Source: Neocallimastix lanati (nom. inval.) (lineage: Eukaryota > Neocallimastigomycota > Neocallimastigomycetes > Neocallimastigales > Neocallimastigaceae). Taken from it: 64,000 nt of DNA. The position numbers and the translations under genes are program-made. Positions 38,918 through 52,811 of this stretch are shown here, in pieces. Location of the stretch: positions 315,001-379,000 of the forward strand of contig JACVTC010000041.1 of assembly GCA_016946835.1 (NCBI GenBank), read 5' to 3'. The stretch's first letter is position 1. Every line of letters starts with the position of its first letter. The notes beneath the pieces are model-generated. The model was not told where the DNA came from. It made no database searches and worked only from the letters and a program-made list of their open reading frames with translations.

Positions 38918-39585
38918 ATTACAACAATTCAAAAGATTATATGTAAAATAATTTACGTCCCAATAAATAATTAAAAAGATAAGCAAAAAGTAATGTTAAC
39001 AAAATGTTAAAAAAAATAATATTAAAATAAAAAAATAAGAAATAAGAAATAAAAAATAAAAAATAAAAAATAAAAAATAAGACAAATAAAAATGAAAATG
39101 AGAATTAAAAGAAAATAATTTCGAAATTTTAGTAAATTAAATGATAATGAATTGTATTTATTATTTACAATAATTGAATAGAGTTTGTAAAATATATTTA
39201 TGTAATATTTCAATTTTACATTACAGTATTTTTTTTGTTTTCTATTAAAACTAATAATGTAATAACTATAAATTTTTGAATTTATTAATAAACGAGGAAA
39301 TAGTAATCACGAAAGTATTATAAAATATTTGTTGACAATTAAAATATTTGTTATTATTATTTTTTATTTATATTTAAAGTAAATAAAGAATAATGATAGA
39401 AAAAAAAAAATTTTTTTTTTTTTTTTGATTGTTTGTTTGTTAATTTATTCGTTTGTTTTTTGGTTTTTAGTTTTGTCTCTGTTTAACTTTTTGCTTTGTT
39501 TTAAATAAAAATATATAATATAGTTATCATTTTTAATTAAATTTTCATTTATATTTTTGTTATTTGTTTTAACTATTTTATTATA
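38643..39585. other. Convergent intergenic region
   Basis: Between the stops of NFU1 (+) and the LtrA-like gene (-). It holds poly-T (38879-38916) and AAATAAG-type repeats (39028-39080). No gene is seen. Confidence 0.6.
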
Positions 39586-40859
39586 TTAATTTTTAATATT
39601 GTTGTCATTTGACATTTTTAATATTTTAATATTCTTTCCTTTTTTTGTAATATTTAATACTCGTGGGAGAAGTAATTCGCTTAATAATTCAATTTCTACA
39701 ATTATAAATGTTAATATTAATAACACTGAAATAGGTATTTTCATATAATTAAAAACTAAAAAAGGAAGGATCAATAAAATTTGGAAAAGAAAAATAAAAA
39801 ATGAAATAATTGTTAAAGAATTATTAACATAAGTGGTAATGACAGCATTATTGTTCATTTCCATTATATTATTGGCAATTTTTTCATTACTACATTTATT
39901 AATAATATCATGAGCTTCGGGACTAGCAAATTTTTTATTATTGGCTAAATCTATAATTGAATTCTTTAAATTATCATTTAATTTATAAAAATTGAATTTT
40001 TTAGTATTTAATTGATCATCTGTACTACTAATATTGGAATTTGAATTATTAATATTACAATTTGTTTCACTTGATATGACAGCCTCCATGTCATTTTGAA
40101 CATCTGAAGAAATTTTATCTGAAGCATAATTACTTGATTTAATAATGTTGGTACTTACAGATGATTCTTTAGTATCTTTGGTTTTAGAGGATAAAGGTGA
40201 ATCTTCTTTATTTTTTTTTTTATTATATTCAATATTTTCTTTATTATTATCATTATTTACTGAATCATTAATTATAGCCGAAGTTGAATATTTATGTAGA
40301 AATTTCATTAAGAAAACTGAAATAAATGTTAGTAAAAACGCCATTGCCAATAATACTTTAATTTCATCAATTGAATGAATAGCCTTTCCTAAATTAGCAT
40401 TTTTATATTTTGGTGGTGCTTCAGCAGATATACTTCTAAACTTTTCTGATTGATAAAATTTTTCTAATCCAGAATAATATGTTGTTGGAAGAGTTGGAAG
40501 AGAAGGTGAAAGTGTTTCATCATATGAATTATTTGGATAATTGCGATATACATAAATATTTTTAATAATATCTGTTAATGCTAAACCTACTAAAGATATA
40601 CCTAAATGCAAAGATAAATGCAAAAACCTCCACATACTTCCAAAAAAAGGTGAGATAAGATTTATAGCATGATTAATTGCTAAAACATTATTTACAGAAT
40701 TATATAAATATCCAATACTAATAAGAATTACTCCAATGATAAGAGTATAAGTAATATCATGAAATGTAATTGAGAAATTTAAAGATGGAATGAATGTCAA
40801 TGGGAAAACTATTATTATATTATTAGTTATTATAGTAGATATATATAATATTTTTTGTA

Positions 40860-40890
<31 letters not shown>

Positions 40891-41862
40891 TTAATATTGA
40901 ATTTATTGAATACTATCATATATTTATATATACTAACCTAATGTTAAAATTGTAAGCATAGAAAATCTTTCAATCCAATTCTTTTTATTAAAAATAGGAT
41001 ATTTTTTTGAAGAAATATTTGAATCATTTTGTAAATTTAGATTTGAATATATTTTACTTTGAATATATATTATTACAAAATAAAAAATAATATCCAAAAT
41101 AAAAGTAATATACCACATTAAATATTTTTTCATAACTGATTTTTCTATTAAAAAAGAAATAATAAAAGGTATTATTGATGTCATAGTATATAATGGAAGA
41201 CAGATCATAATATACTTTGGTCCAGGATTAGCCATCAAATATGTTAAGAGACTATATAATCGAATAATTATTAAAAGAATTATAAAAAGATTGAAAAAAG
41301 AATTTGGTTTTTTAATTTCAGTTAAAACATCTTCTCTAATACAAAATATTGTTAACATAAATGTTCCATATTTAATAATTTGACAAAACCAATTAATAGT
41401 TTCAGGAAATCCAACCAAATCAGAATGATGTGCCAAAATGAACCAATGCCTTAATATGTATTTATTTATTATAAATAATTATATATATTTCATTTTATAA
41501 TAATAATAATAATATATAAATTTTATATATATAATAGTTTTATATTAATTAAATTTATTTAAATATATTATTTTTTAAGAGTCTAATTTAATATTTAATA
41601 ATTATATTTGAATAAAGCAGTATGAATTTACTCCCAAATATAAATATAAAAAATGGTAATTCCAATTATGAATGTATTATTAAATGAATTATTTAAAAGA
41701 ATATTATCTAAGTATATAAAAGAAATTAAAAATAAATAAAATTAAGAAATCTTTATATTAAAATCATGTGTTGATATTATATTAAATATTATTACAATAT
41801 ATAAACAATTAATCCATACTTATTCTTAAAATACCATAGCCCAATATGAAATCAAGGAATAT
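39586..41862 (-). CDS. LtrA-like multi-pass membrane protein (5' end unresolved)
   Basis: Four minus-strand exons join in phase: 41835-41862 (28 nt), 41632-41707, 40938-41449, 39586-40808, giving about 612 residues. The upstream start exon was not found. The exon joins read IFLDFILGYDNILLNNSFNN then FYIYIWEHWFILAHHSDLVG. Seven or more hydrophobic spans are visible. Fit to the LtrA (low temperature requirement A) family: IERFSMLTILTLG matches the ERF.L.TI..LGE signature, but the Glu after LG is lost at the exon junction (V follows). FLHLSLHLGISLVGLAL matches W.YLHLPL..GI...G.GL. A hydrophilic Ser/Asn/Lys loop (~residues 335-460 of the joined protein) separates the last spans. The molecular function of LtrA proteins is not well known, so none is assigned. 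Confidence 0.65.
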
Positions 41863-43311
41863 CTATATAATTATTGTAAATAGTGATTTTAATAATAGTA
41901 TATTAGTTGATGAACTAATATTTATAGTTTTATTATGACATTTTCAATAATATTATTAAATATAATTCAAAAATACTTTACATCATTTTTATAAGTATTT
42001 ATATTATTAAATATATATGTCGTTTTATAGTAGTATTGATTTAAAAATGGAAGAATTGATAATTTAAAGTTTTTTTTTTCAACATTGTCATCATTTTCAT
42101 TCTATTCATGATTAATAAAAAATATTGTTATTTTTTTTATCAAATTATAATTATATTTATAGCAAATATCTTATATTGTTAAAGCAATAAATATTTAAAT
42201 TACTTTATTTTTTTTATTGTTTATTTCATCGGCCATATCAATATTTACTTAAAATTTAAAATTATTATAAAATATATTAAAATATTTTATAATATGATTA
42301 TGTTACAACAATTAAGTTTAAATATATATATTATATATTAAAATAATTAAAATAATAATAATATATATTATCTTAATGAAATTTGTTTAAAACTGAAAAA
42401 AAAAATTTTTTTTTTTTTGTTTTTTTTTTTGTTTTTTATTTTTTAGAATAAAAAAAATTATTATTGTAAAAATTATAATTATTTATGATAAAATGAAAAA
42501 ATAAGTATTTTTTTTCATCAGTTATTTGAAATAAATTTATTAATACTAAGATATAAAATAAATTATTACATTAACTTTGAAAAAAGATAAATTCCTATAA
42601 TAATTTAATTATATATAATTATAATTTATTATAATTTAAAGTTCATTTTATAATAAACTTTATAATAATTTTTATTTAATAAATATTAAAATTTAAAGTT
42701 TCATAAATATTTCGAGTAAAAAAAAAAAAACCTGGATATTTACAAGTAATTTGCTATTTAATATAAATTAATATATATAATTAATAAATTCAATAAATAA
42801 TTATATTGAATATATATTATAATCATTTTTACATTTTCAAAATTTTATTTTTAAATGATAAACATGATAAACAATTATTAAAATTTACAAAATAATATGT
42901 ATTAAATATTTCTAAAATAAAATATAAATGACATATATACACTAGGTTTACGTTTTATTTTTATTATTATTACATGAAGTAATGTATTCTTTTTCCTTCA
43001 AAATCTTTATAACTTTATGATTTGTATAAAATTAATATTTCAATTTTGATCTCTTTAAATGTAAGAATTTCTATTATATATCTAAAAATCGTAAAATTTT
43101 ATTAATTGATAGTAATTAGTAGAAACTCTGAAGAACAAAAAATTTTTTCATCTAAGAATTCTTAATTTGAATGATAATTAAGTGCTTTTTTTTTTTTTTT
43201 TTTTTTTTTTTTGGAAATAGTTTTATTAATAATAGTATCTTTAATATTATCTTTGATCTTTGAGTACATGATAATATGAATTTTTTCATTTTAAACCACT
43301 TGTAATAATAA

Positions 43312-43438
<127 letters not shown>

Positions 43439-43580
43439 TAAAAAAAAAAATTAAAGTTAAAAATTATATATTTTATATAAATAAATATATCTTATAAATA
43501 TTGAAGAACAATTATAAATATTATTTAAATGCAATTAATGAATATTCCTTTCCGAGGCTTCATTAATTATTTCATAATTT

Positions 43581-43810
<230 letters not shown>

Positions 43811-44450
43811 GTTATTTTCATTTACCTTAAAGTGTTTTCCATTTTCATATTAAATACTTCTCAGTATATTCTTTTTGACTTATTTTTTAATTGAGTTATG
43901 AACCTTCATAATTTCAAACTTGGAAAACAACACATTAACAATCATTTATTATTCCAAATGGCCATAAACTTTTTATAATATTTTCATTAATGTTATTATT
44001 AGGTATAATGTAAAATTTAATAAATGAAGAATTTTAATTTGAAATTTTCTAATTTGTATTAATTTAATAAATAGGATTTCAGAGGTGTATGATAATCAAA
44101 TGAAATAGTGTTTAGAAATTCAATATCATTGAAAGATAAAATATTATTATTCGCATAAGTAATGATATTATTCATTGAAAGTTTTTATTTAGTAATGATA
44201 TGGTATTTCATTTTGTATGTATATTAATTATATACCCATATTTTATTATAACTTAAAATTATAGCTTATTAATATTTCATCATTAGTTTTTAAAAGTTTA
44301 AAAAAAAATAAAACTAAAAAAAAGAGCGAAGTAAAATTATATTTAATAAAAATCGATAATATTATTGGTAATTTAAATATGTTTTTAATTTTTTATTAAT
44401 TTATATTAAAAACATATAATAATTAATATAATAAAATAACAATTTAATAA

Positions 44451-44492
<42 letters not shown>

Positions 44493-44846
44493 TATTAAAC
44501 ATTAATATTTAAATTTATAATATTTTATAATTATTTTTTTATGATAATTTAAAATTAATTTATATTATATTTTTTTTTTAATATTTTTTTTTAATTATAT
44601 AAAACAAAATAATATTAATAGTAATAAAAAATAATTAAAATATTAATAGTAATAATATAAATAATACGTATTGATATTTTGATCATCAAAATTAATATTT
44701 ATATTATATTTTTATTATAGTTTATATAAATATTAAAACAAATAACAATAGTTCTCTTTAATATATGCAATAATTTTGCTTTCTAAAATAAAAAAAAAAA
44801 AAAAAGATTCCTTTAAAAATAGTTGAAGTATTAATAATAATTAAAG

Positions 44847-46241
44847 ATGGAAGTTCTTCTAGGTATTCAAGGAAAGGATTTTGTTTTAGTTGCTAGTGAT
44901 GCTTTGGCTATTACTTCAATTATTACTATGAAACGTAATCATAATAAGACAAGAAAATTAAATAACAACGTATTATTAATGTTTTCAGGTGAAGGTGGTG
45001 ATACAGTTCAATTTTGTGAGTTCATTCAACGTAATGTTCAATTAAATGGTATACGTAGAGGTTATCCTTTATCTACAAAAGCAGCTGCTAACTTTACAAG
45101 AGTTGAACTTGCTGATTCACTAAGATCAAGAGTAAGTATAAAATTTATGATATAAAATCATTGTAATAATAATATTTATGAGAATATTGTAAAGGAAAGT
45201 ATAATCTTATTTATAAAAATTCATAAAATAAAATAGAATTATGACATGGTTAATACATTTTTTAAAATTTATTATATAAAATTAATAATATCATTCATGA
45301 TAAAATTATAAATATTAATAATATATTTAGTAAAATCATTCCAAATATCTTATAAGATTATATTTATTCAATCAAATAATAATTTAGGCAAAGTTTTATA
45401 AATAAATGAAATGTGAAAAACATTAATTTTAAATAATATTTCTAAATGTTTTCATTATAATAATTATATTTTTATAAATAAGATAAATAAGTTAATATTA
45501 ACCCTGATTATAATAAAATAATAATGAAAAAAATTTTTATAGTATAAGTTATAAAAAATTAAATTAAATGTACAGACCATCAGAAAAAAAAGTTAAAAAA
45601 AAAAAAAAAAAAAAATGCTTGGAACAATTTATAAAAAATAGTGACAAATATAAATGTTATGAAGTTTAAAAAAAAAAATAAAAAATTAAAAAATAAAAAA
45701 TAAAAAATAAAATTTATTAAAAAATTCATTTGGATCAATTACATAGAAATCTAACAAAGAAATTTACATACGTAAAAATACTAAAAAAATATTAATTATT
45801 TATAATATTTTGTTATTTATTGTTATATTTTTTATAATTTAATAATTTATTTTTACTACTCTATGTAAATAGTAATATATAATATTTTTTCTTCATTAAA
45901 TTATTATGATGCTAACTAATTATATATATATATATTAGCATCCATATCAAGTTAATTTGTTAATTGCTGGATGTGATCCTGAAACTGGTGTTCCTGAATT
46001 ATATTGGATGGACTATTTGGCTTCCTTAAAAAAATTACCATTTGCTGTTCAAGGTTACGGTCAATATTTCTGTAATTCAACTCTAGATAGATATTATCGT
46101 CCAGATATGAATTTAGAGGAGGCCAAAGCTTTAATGAAAAAATGTGTTAATGAGTTAAAAGTTCGTTTTATTGTAAACTTTAGTGATTTTGTTTTCCAAG
46201 TTGTTGATAAGGAAGGAATCAGAGAAATCACTATTGAATAA
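44847..46241 (+). CDS. PSMB2: 20S proteasome subunit beta-4 (PSMB2/Pre1)
   Basis: Two exons, 44847-45131 and 45939-46241, 195 residues (human 201, yeast 198). The N-terminus [20 protein letters not shown] matches MEYLIGI.G.D.V..ASD with no propeptide and no catalytic Thr1, as expected for this non-catalytic subunit. Further marks: [79 protein letters not shown] and [10 protein letters not shown]. It forms part of the inner beta ring. The single intron is 807 nt, the longest in any complete gene here, and interrupts the protein after LADSLRSR. Confidence 0.95.
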
Positions 46242-47464
46242 ATATTTTTTTTTTTTTTTTTTTTTTTTGTAATTAATCAGTAAATTCAATTCTTTATATA
46301 ATAGCAAATATTAATTTTAATAAAAAATAATAATAATAATAAAATTATATTTTTAAAAAAAAATAATAATAAATACATATTTAAATATATTTGTTTATTT
46401 TATTATATATAAATATATATATAATTTACAAGTAATAACAAAACTATTATAAAAATAATATTAAATAAGAATAAAATTAATTAATCATTTAATAAATTAA
46501 TAAACGAAATATTAAAAAAAAATAAAAATAAAAATAAAACAATAAACATATAAAATAATACAACAAATAAATGAGAAAATTTATAATAACATTTGAAAAA
46601 ATAAATTCATAATGTTGAAACGTTTTAATTTTGCTATATTTATATTTGTATGAGTCTCTTGAATATATATTTTAATCATATTACGTTAGAAATATATATT
46701 AAGAATTAATTAGAATAGAACATATAAAAATTGATAGTTTCTTTTTTAATTTTTTTTTTATTTTTTGGAATACAAATTATTATTTTAATTATTTTATTAA
46801 TGGTAATATTGATGATAATCATATTATTTAGTTTATAAAATATTTCTAAATTATTTATTAATAATTATATTTGTTATAAATGCTCATCTTTAAATATTTC
46901 ATTATATATTTTAAAAAAATATTATATAAACTGAATAAAAAAAAATAATTTACTATTATCAGTTTTGAAAAAATCTTCTTAGCACATTTTAAATAAAATA
47001 ATATCTTAATATCTTTATATAGAATTTATATCTTGTAATTTATAATTCTTAACATTTATTAAATAGTTAAATAAAAATTAAATTGTTAATAAATAAATTA
47101 TAATCTTAAAATTAATATATTATTTAAACTTTATTATATTATTAATTATTAATTGATTTAAAGAAATTTTAAAAAAATTTTAATATACAATACTTATTTA
47201 TATTTTTTATTTCTTAAAAGTTTAAAAAATAAATATAAATATATAGTTTTATTATACATAATTAAATATATTTTTTTATATAATATTACTTATAAAGAAA
47301 CTATTTCAGAAATTTAAATTAAATTATAAAAAAAATGAAATAAATTAAAATTACATAAAATTTAGAAATATAAAAATAAAAACATAAACAGAAATAAAAT
47401 ACAGAAAAATATATATAATATCTTTAATAATAATATAAAATAATTATATATATATAATATAAAA
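46242..47464. other. Intergenic region
   Basis: Between the proteasome and SEC6 genes (both +). A/T-rich low complexity; poly-T right after the proteasome stop (46246-46268). No gene is seen. Confidence 0.55.
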
Positions 47465-50400
47465 ATGTCGTTGCCATCAGAAAAAGAAACAACAAATATT
47501 ATGGTAAAAGCTAGGCAATCTGCCTTAAAAAGAATTTCCGAAATGTAATACCAAGTTTTTTGAGATATCTTTGAAAAGAAACAAATTATAATATTAATAT
47601 TTAAAATTAAAATAAATTTAAAATTTGAAGTAACAATAGAATAAAATGAACATTTTTTATAATAGGAATTAAGGATTAAATAAAGGGAAATAATGAAATT
47701 TTAATAATTATTATTTTTATTACTTCATTTTTAAAAATATAAATTCGAAAATCCTAAATATGTCAATAAATTTTATTTATAATTCATAATTTAATAAAAA
47801 TAAAAATAAAAATTTTATTACTATTATTTATTAGAAAGTATTAAAATGGAAATTTATCCAGTAATATATTTAATAAATTGAAATCACATCACATAGAATT
47901 TAAATAAAAAAAAAGATTTAATATTAATAAAAAAAATAACTAAGCAATATTATATAAGCAATAATAATGAATCATTAAAATAAAAAAATATATATATATA
48001 TAATATATTAAAATGAATATAATTTAAATTTTATATGATTTTAGATTTTTGTTTTAAAATTTTCAAAATTTATAACAAATAATAATATTCATAGATTTAA
48101 CACTAATATTTATTATATATAATATCAATATATTATATTGAAATGTTTCACTTTTATTTAACAATAGTTTAAAACATCCTGATGATCTTAACACAAAATT
48201 ATCAAGAACTCGTCAAAAAATATATTTTGAAAAAGCATCTATTGATGCTCAATTGAAATCATTGGTACAATCACAATTAGATGATTCTCAGCGAGGTCTA
48301 GAAATTCTTGATGAATCAAAAAGAGAAACAGCTACCATAAAAAATAATTTAGAAGCAATAGATTCATTATGTATTGATAGTCAGAATATGATAAATAACT
48401 TTCCTGAAATTAAAAAAGTATCTTATATATATTTTTGAAATATAAATTTATATAAAATTGTATATTATATATTATATATTTGTTATTTTTAATTTATTTA
48501 ATTACATCTTTAATATATTAATATATACATATTTATATAAAACAAATTATAATTAAATTTTAATCTATAATAACAGTTATCTAAAGCAAGAAGTAATTTT
48601 ATTCACACTAAAGAAATTGTAAATAGTTTTTTTAGTCTTGGTGAAAAATTAGAAAATTTACAATCACTTTTAACAAAGGAAAAAGAAAATTCAAAATATG
48701 CTTCAAAAATTCTTTTAGTTATTCATTACAGACTTTTAGAATTAAAATTATTTCAAGAAAGAATTATGTTTAAAGCGCAAGCATTAACTTCAGATGAACG
48801 TTTAACGCTTGTCAATAATTTTTCAGCGCTCAATCGTTTTATTGAGGAATTTGAGTCTTATCTTTGGTCCTTAATAAATAATATTTATGATGTATTAATG
48901 AATACAGATGTAAATTCTATTATATATATTTTAAAAATCATTGAAGCAGAAGAAAAAGTTGATGAACGTCTTAAAAATCAAAAATCAAAAATTTTACATA
49001 ATCCTAGTAGTTATAGAGAAAAATTTTTTAATATTGTAAGTAAAGCAGTAAATGAAAGATTTGGCGATCAATTAAAATTTAAAGGTGAAGAAGGAGAAGA
49101 AGCAACTGTAGAGATTTTAGATCGAACAGGATTCATTATTGATGATTTGACAATGATTCATGATGAATTCATTCCAAGGTTTCCAAAAAGTTACGCAATC
49201 TTTAATTATTTCATATTAGAATATCATCGTCATATTAAAGCAGTTATGGATAAAATCATAGCAGATGTATCAGATCCAGGTGCAATTTTAACCATTTTAC
49301 GTTGGGTACAAGATTATTATTCTGATATGAATGTCCGTTTAGGTTTTTCAGAAGACTCTTTAGAACCAAAACTTTTAAATGGTAAGGAAGAAAAATTAAT
49401 TAATGATTATCTTACATTAAATCATCAGAAATCTCAAGAATGGGTATCTAATATTATGAGGTCTGGTATCAAACGGTTTAGTGAAAGAAAAGAACCTCCA
49501 GAAGTTAATCCTAATGGTAATTATCATCTATCATTATCAGTTATTTTATTCCAAATTATTAATCAGCAAATTAATCTAGCAAAATCCTCAAATCGTAGTG
49601 AATTAGCTTATAAAGTTGTTTTGGAATGTAAATCCAATATTCAAATATTTTTGAAAGGTTGGAAAGATAATGTAGATAAAGAATATCAATTCTATGTAAA
49701 TTCACCTGAAACGAGTCCAAAAGGGTTACCGGAATATTTAATTGCCTTAGCAAATGATTGTTTATGGTGTTCTGAATATACAGAAGAAATTAATAAAGAG
49801 GTTCAACCAATTTTTGATGAGGAAGAAATGGAAAAAATTAATAAGGAGTTAAATGAAGTACAAAAAGAATTTATGAATATGTCAAAGCGTTGTAGTTATT
49901 TCTTAATTGAAATTATTATATTAGATGTTAAATCAGCTTTTTCACAATTATTTACACCAGTATGGTACTCTGATGGTGAATCTCAAATGGATATTATTAT
50001 TTGTACACTCATGGATTATTGTAGTGATTTTCAAGAATACTTCCAAGAATATCTTTTTACTAAATTTATTACTGATTTAAATGAGCGTTTTATTATTTCC
50101 TATTTTGAATCTTTTCCAAATCGAAATGCAAAATTAAAAATGCCAATCTGTATAGATAAAATTGAAACTGATTTAAAACATTCAGAAGAATTCTTTACTA
50201 ATTATCGTTCAGCAAAACGAGTTACTGAATCCTTTAGACCAATTCGTGTATTTGTTTCTTTAATTACCAGTAGTTTAACTAGTATATATGTAGATTTTTA
50301 TGATCTTTTGAAAGAATTTCCTGATGTACCATTAAATTTCATTGAAAATATTTTACACAAAAGAGATGATTTTCAATCTTCCCAAATTAAAGAAATTATG

Positions 50401-50499
50401 GAGCAATGCAATCAAAAAGCTAAAGAACTTAAAGAAAAATCATCTAAAAATGGTGAAAATAAAGAATTAGTAACTATATTTTCAAAAATATCTGTTTAA
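47465..50499 (+). CDS. SEC6: Exocyst complex component SEC6 (EXOC3)
   Basis: Three exons, 47465-47544, 48168-48417 and 48577-50499, giving 750 residues (family ~735-805). The N-terminal helix leads into LKHPDDLNTKLSRTRQKIYF and EKASIDAQLKSLVQSQLDDS, the family's KHPDDL....RAD...KKAAVDAQLK..V..QL, followed by NMINNFPEIKKLSKARSNFI. The long final exon carries the helical-rod CorEx-like repeats: AVMDKIIADVSDPGAILTIL, RWVQDYYSDM, then the C-terminal FRPIRVFVSLITSSLTSIYV and a highly charged end. Sec6 is a core exocyst subunit that tethers secretory vesicles at the plasma membrane, expected at growing rhizoid or hyphal tips in a fungus. The first intron (623 nt) and second (159 nt) have standard ends. 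Confidence 0.92.
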
Positions 50500-50947
50500 A
50501 CATTTAACAATTTTTCTTATTTGTATTTTTTTCCACTCTATATTTATTAAGAACAAATATTTAAATTAATGAAAGAAAAAATAACAACCACAGCAACAAC
50601 AATAATAATAAAATAACTAAAATATAATAGAATCTTCATTAAATAATTATAATAATAATAATAAGTAAAAAATAAAAAAAAAATAAAAAAATAAAAAACT
50701 AATAAATCGAAAAGCAATAATAAATTATTATATAACAATAATAATAAAATAAATTTTATAACAATAAAAAATAAATAAATAAATAAAAAAAAATGATATA
50801 ATAAGTTAAATGTGGTACAATTCAAACATTGATTTTATATTTTTGTAAAATGAATTGTTACAAATAAAATCATAATCATAAATCATAATATTTAATAATT
50901 ATATATGAAACTAAAATGATAAGTATTATAAAGAAAATATATAAATT

Positions 50948-51020
<73 letters not shown>

Positions 51021-51587
51021 ATTTAATATTTTATTAGTTTCATATTATTACAATTAATATTTTTATTTTTTATTTTATTTTATTTTATTTTATTTTATTT
51101 TATTTTATTTTATTTTATTTTATTCAATCTGTACTTTATATTTAATATTCTACTATTTATTTTATTTTATTTTATTTTATTCAATCTGTACTTTATATTT
51201 AATATTCTACTATTTATTTTATTTTATTTTATTTTATTCAATCTGTACTTTATATTTAATATTCTACTATTTATTTTATTTTATTTTATTTTATTCAATC
51301 TGTACTTTATATTTAATATTCTACTATTTATTTTATTTTATTTTATTTTATTTTATTCAATCTTTACTTTATATTTAATATTCTACTATTTATTTTATTT
51401 TATTCAATCTGTACTTTATATTTAATATTCTACTATTTATTTTATTTTATTTTATTTTATTTTATTCAATCTTTACTTTATATTTAATATTCTACTATTT
51501 ATTTTATTTTATTCAATCTGTACTTTATATTTAATATTCTACTATTTATTCTATTTTATTTTATCCAATAATAAATTTTGTTTTTTT

Positions 51588-51642
<55 letters not shown>
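50500..51642. other. Intergenic region with minisatellite
   Basis: Downstream of SEC6. It holds A-rich sequence, a poly-A plus TA tract (50949-51020), the TTTTA-type minisatellite (51063-51565) and a second A-then-TA tract (51597-51641) that abuts the copia 3' LTR. No gene is seen. Confidence 0.7.
51063..51565. repeat. Minisatellite: TTTTA runs plus a 29-bp core, 8 units
   Basis: The core TCAATCTGTACTTTATATTT followed by AATATTCTAC starts at 51124, 51181, 51238, 51295, 51357, 51404, 51466 and 51513. Spacings are 57, 57, 57, 62, 47, 62 and 47, so they differ only in the number of TTTTA pentamers. Cores 5 and 7 read CTTTAC where the others read CTGTAC, so units 5-6 and 7-8 form a duplicated 109-bp dimer. 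A pure (TTTTA)n run precedes the first core. Confidence 0.92.
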
Positions 51643-51646
<4 letters not shown>

Positions 51647-51807
51647 ATAACTAGCTCAATCAGATATGTATTTTATTTATATTATTTATTATATTTTTAT
51701 ATATTTAAGTAGAATCGCTTATTCAAAAATTTATTATTAGATGTAATTTATATCAAAATTTATAAAGCATAATGTCTATATAATCTTAATTATTATATAA
51801 CTTAACA
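51643..51807 (-). repeat. 3' LTR, 165 bp, TGTT...AACA
   Basis: On the minus strand it begins TGTTAAGTTATATAATAATT and ends GAGCTAGTTATAACA, so it has the TG..CA ends of LTRs as a TGTT/AACA inverted repeat. It is directly preceded by the purine run at 51808-51815. No matching second copy was found in the window. Confidence 0.75.
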
Positions 51808-51815
51808 TTCCCCCT
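51808..51815 (-). other. Polypurine tract
   Basis: The minus-strand GTAGGGGGAA adjoins the TGTTAAG LTR start, the canonical position for plus-strand priming. Confidence 0.75.
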
Positions 51816-52115
51816 ACATTATGACATTAATTAACATTTTTTATCTAGCTCAATAAAATTAGGCAAAATATAAAATTATTAAATCTTTCCATATTTTTAC
51901 CAGTAATTGGTTTTGTTAAAGGATCAGCAATCATATTTTCAGATATAACATATTTTAATTTAATTTTACTTTCTTTTATATTTCTTCTTGAATAAATTTA
52001 TATTTAACATTTATATGTTCACATCTACCTTTTGTATTGATAAATAAACTTTATTATCATCATTAATTTTAATTTTTAATTTATGTTTAGTAATTTCTTC
52101 AATTAGATTCTTTAA

Positions 52116-52811
52116 TCATATTCTTTGTTTAGGGCATTCTGTTAAACTAATAAATTCAGCTTCAGCAGTTAAAAGAGTAACAATCTTTTGAATTTGTGAT
52201 TTCCAAATTATTGGACTTTTTCCTAATAAAAATATGTATCCAATTGTAGATATTTTTATATCTTCATCATTTGCATAATCTGCATCTGAATGACCAATTA
52301 ATTTATTTTCCCCTTTATAATGAATTGATTTATGCTTTACAGTTTTTAAGTATTGTAATATCATTAGTAAAGAATTATAATCTACCAATGTTGGCTTTCA
52401 TTGTGCCTTGATGCTTGATTAACAGCATAATCAATTTCTGGTCTAGATCTTACTGAAATATATATTAATAAGCCTAAAAAAGATTGATATTTATTTACAT
52501 CTTTTTTTTTTTTCTGAATTTATTCTTTCATGGTTTGGAATTCTTCTACATGGTTATTTTAAGATTCTACTTTTTATTCATATTATATTTTTTAATATTC
52601 TTTCTATATATTATTTCATATTAGTACTTTCTAATAATGAAGAAATTTTTTTATTCCATGCTCTTCCAAATTCTTTTAGTCCATATAAAACTTTATTTAA
52701 AAGCCATATTTTACATTTATTGTAGTAAACACCTTCAGGAGGAATATTAATATATATTTTTTCATCTAAATCTATATTTAAATATGAAGCTTTTATGTAT
52801 AGTTGTTTCAT
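52116..52811 (-). pseudogene. Copia pol remnant (RT and RNase H pieces)
   Basis: RT part: KQLYIKASYLNIDLDEKIYI, then IPPEGVYYNKCKIWLLNKVL and YGLKEFGRAWN, matching QLDVK.AFLN..L.EEIYM..PEG...CKL.KALYGLKQ..R.W. RNase H part: IGHSDADYANDEDIKISTIG, PIIWKSQIQKIVTLLTAEAE and FISLTEC, matching GYSDAD.A.D...RKST.GY...WKS..Q..VALS..EAE. The connecting ~220 bp is decayed. The RT catalytic YVDD region is not recognisable. Confidence 0.88.

Noticed and set aside
41900-42120. Candidate first exon for the LtrA-like gene (ATG near 42105 on minus strand)
   Set aside because: The frame runs into a stop with no usable donor site, so it was not added to the model.
44080-44185. Minus-strand frame NNIITYANNNILSFNDIEFL as a gene remnant
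   Set aside because: Short, A/T-only, no recognisable family; cannot be told from chance.
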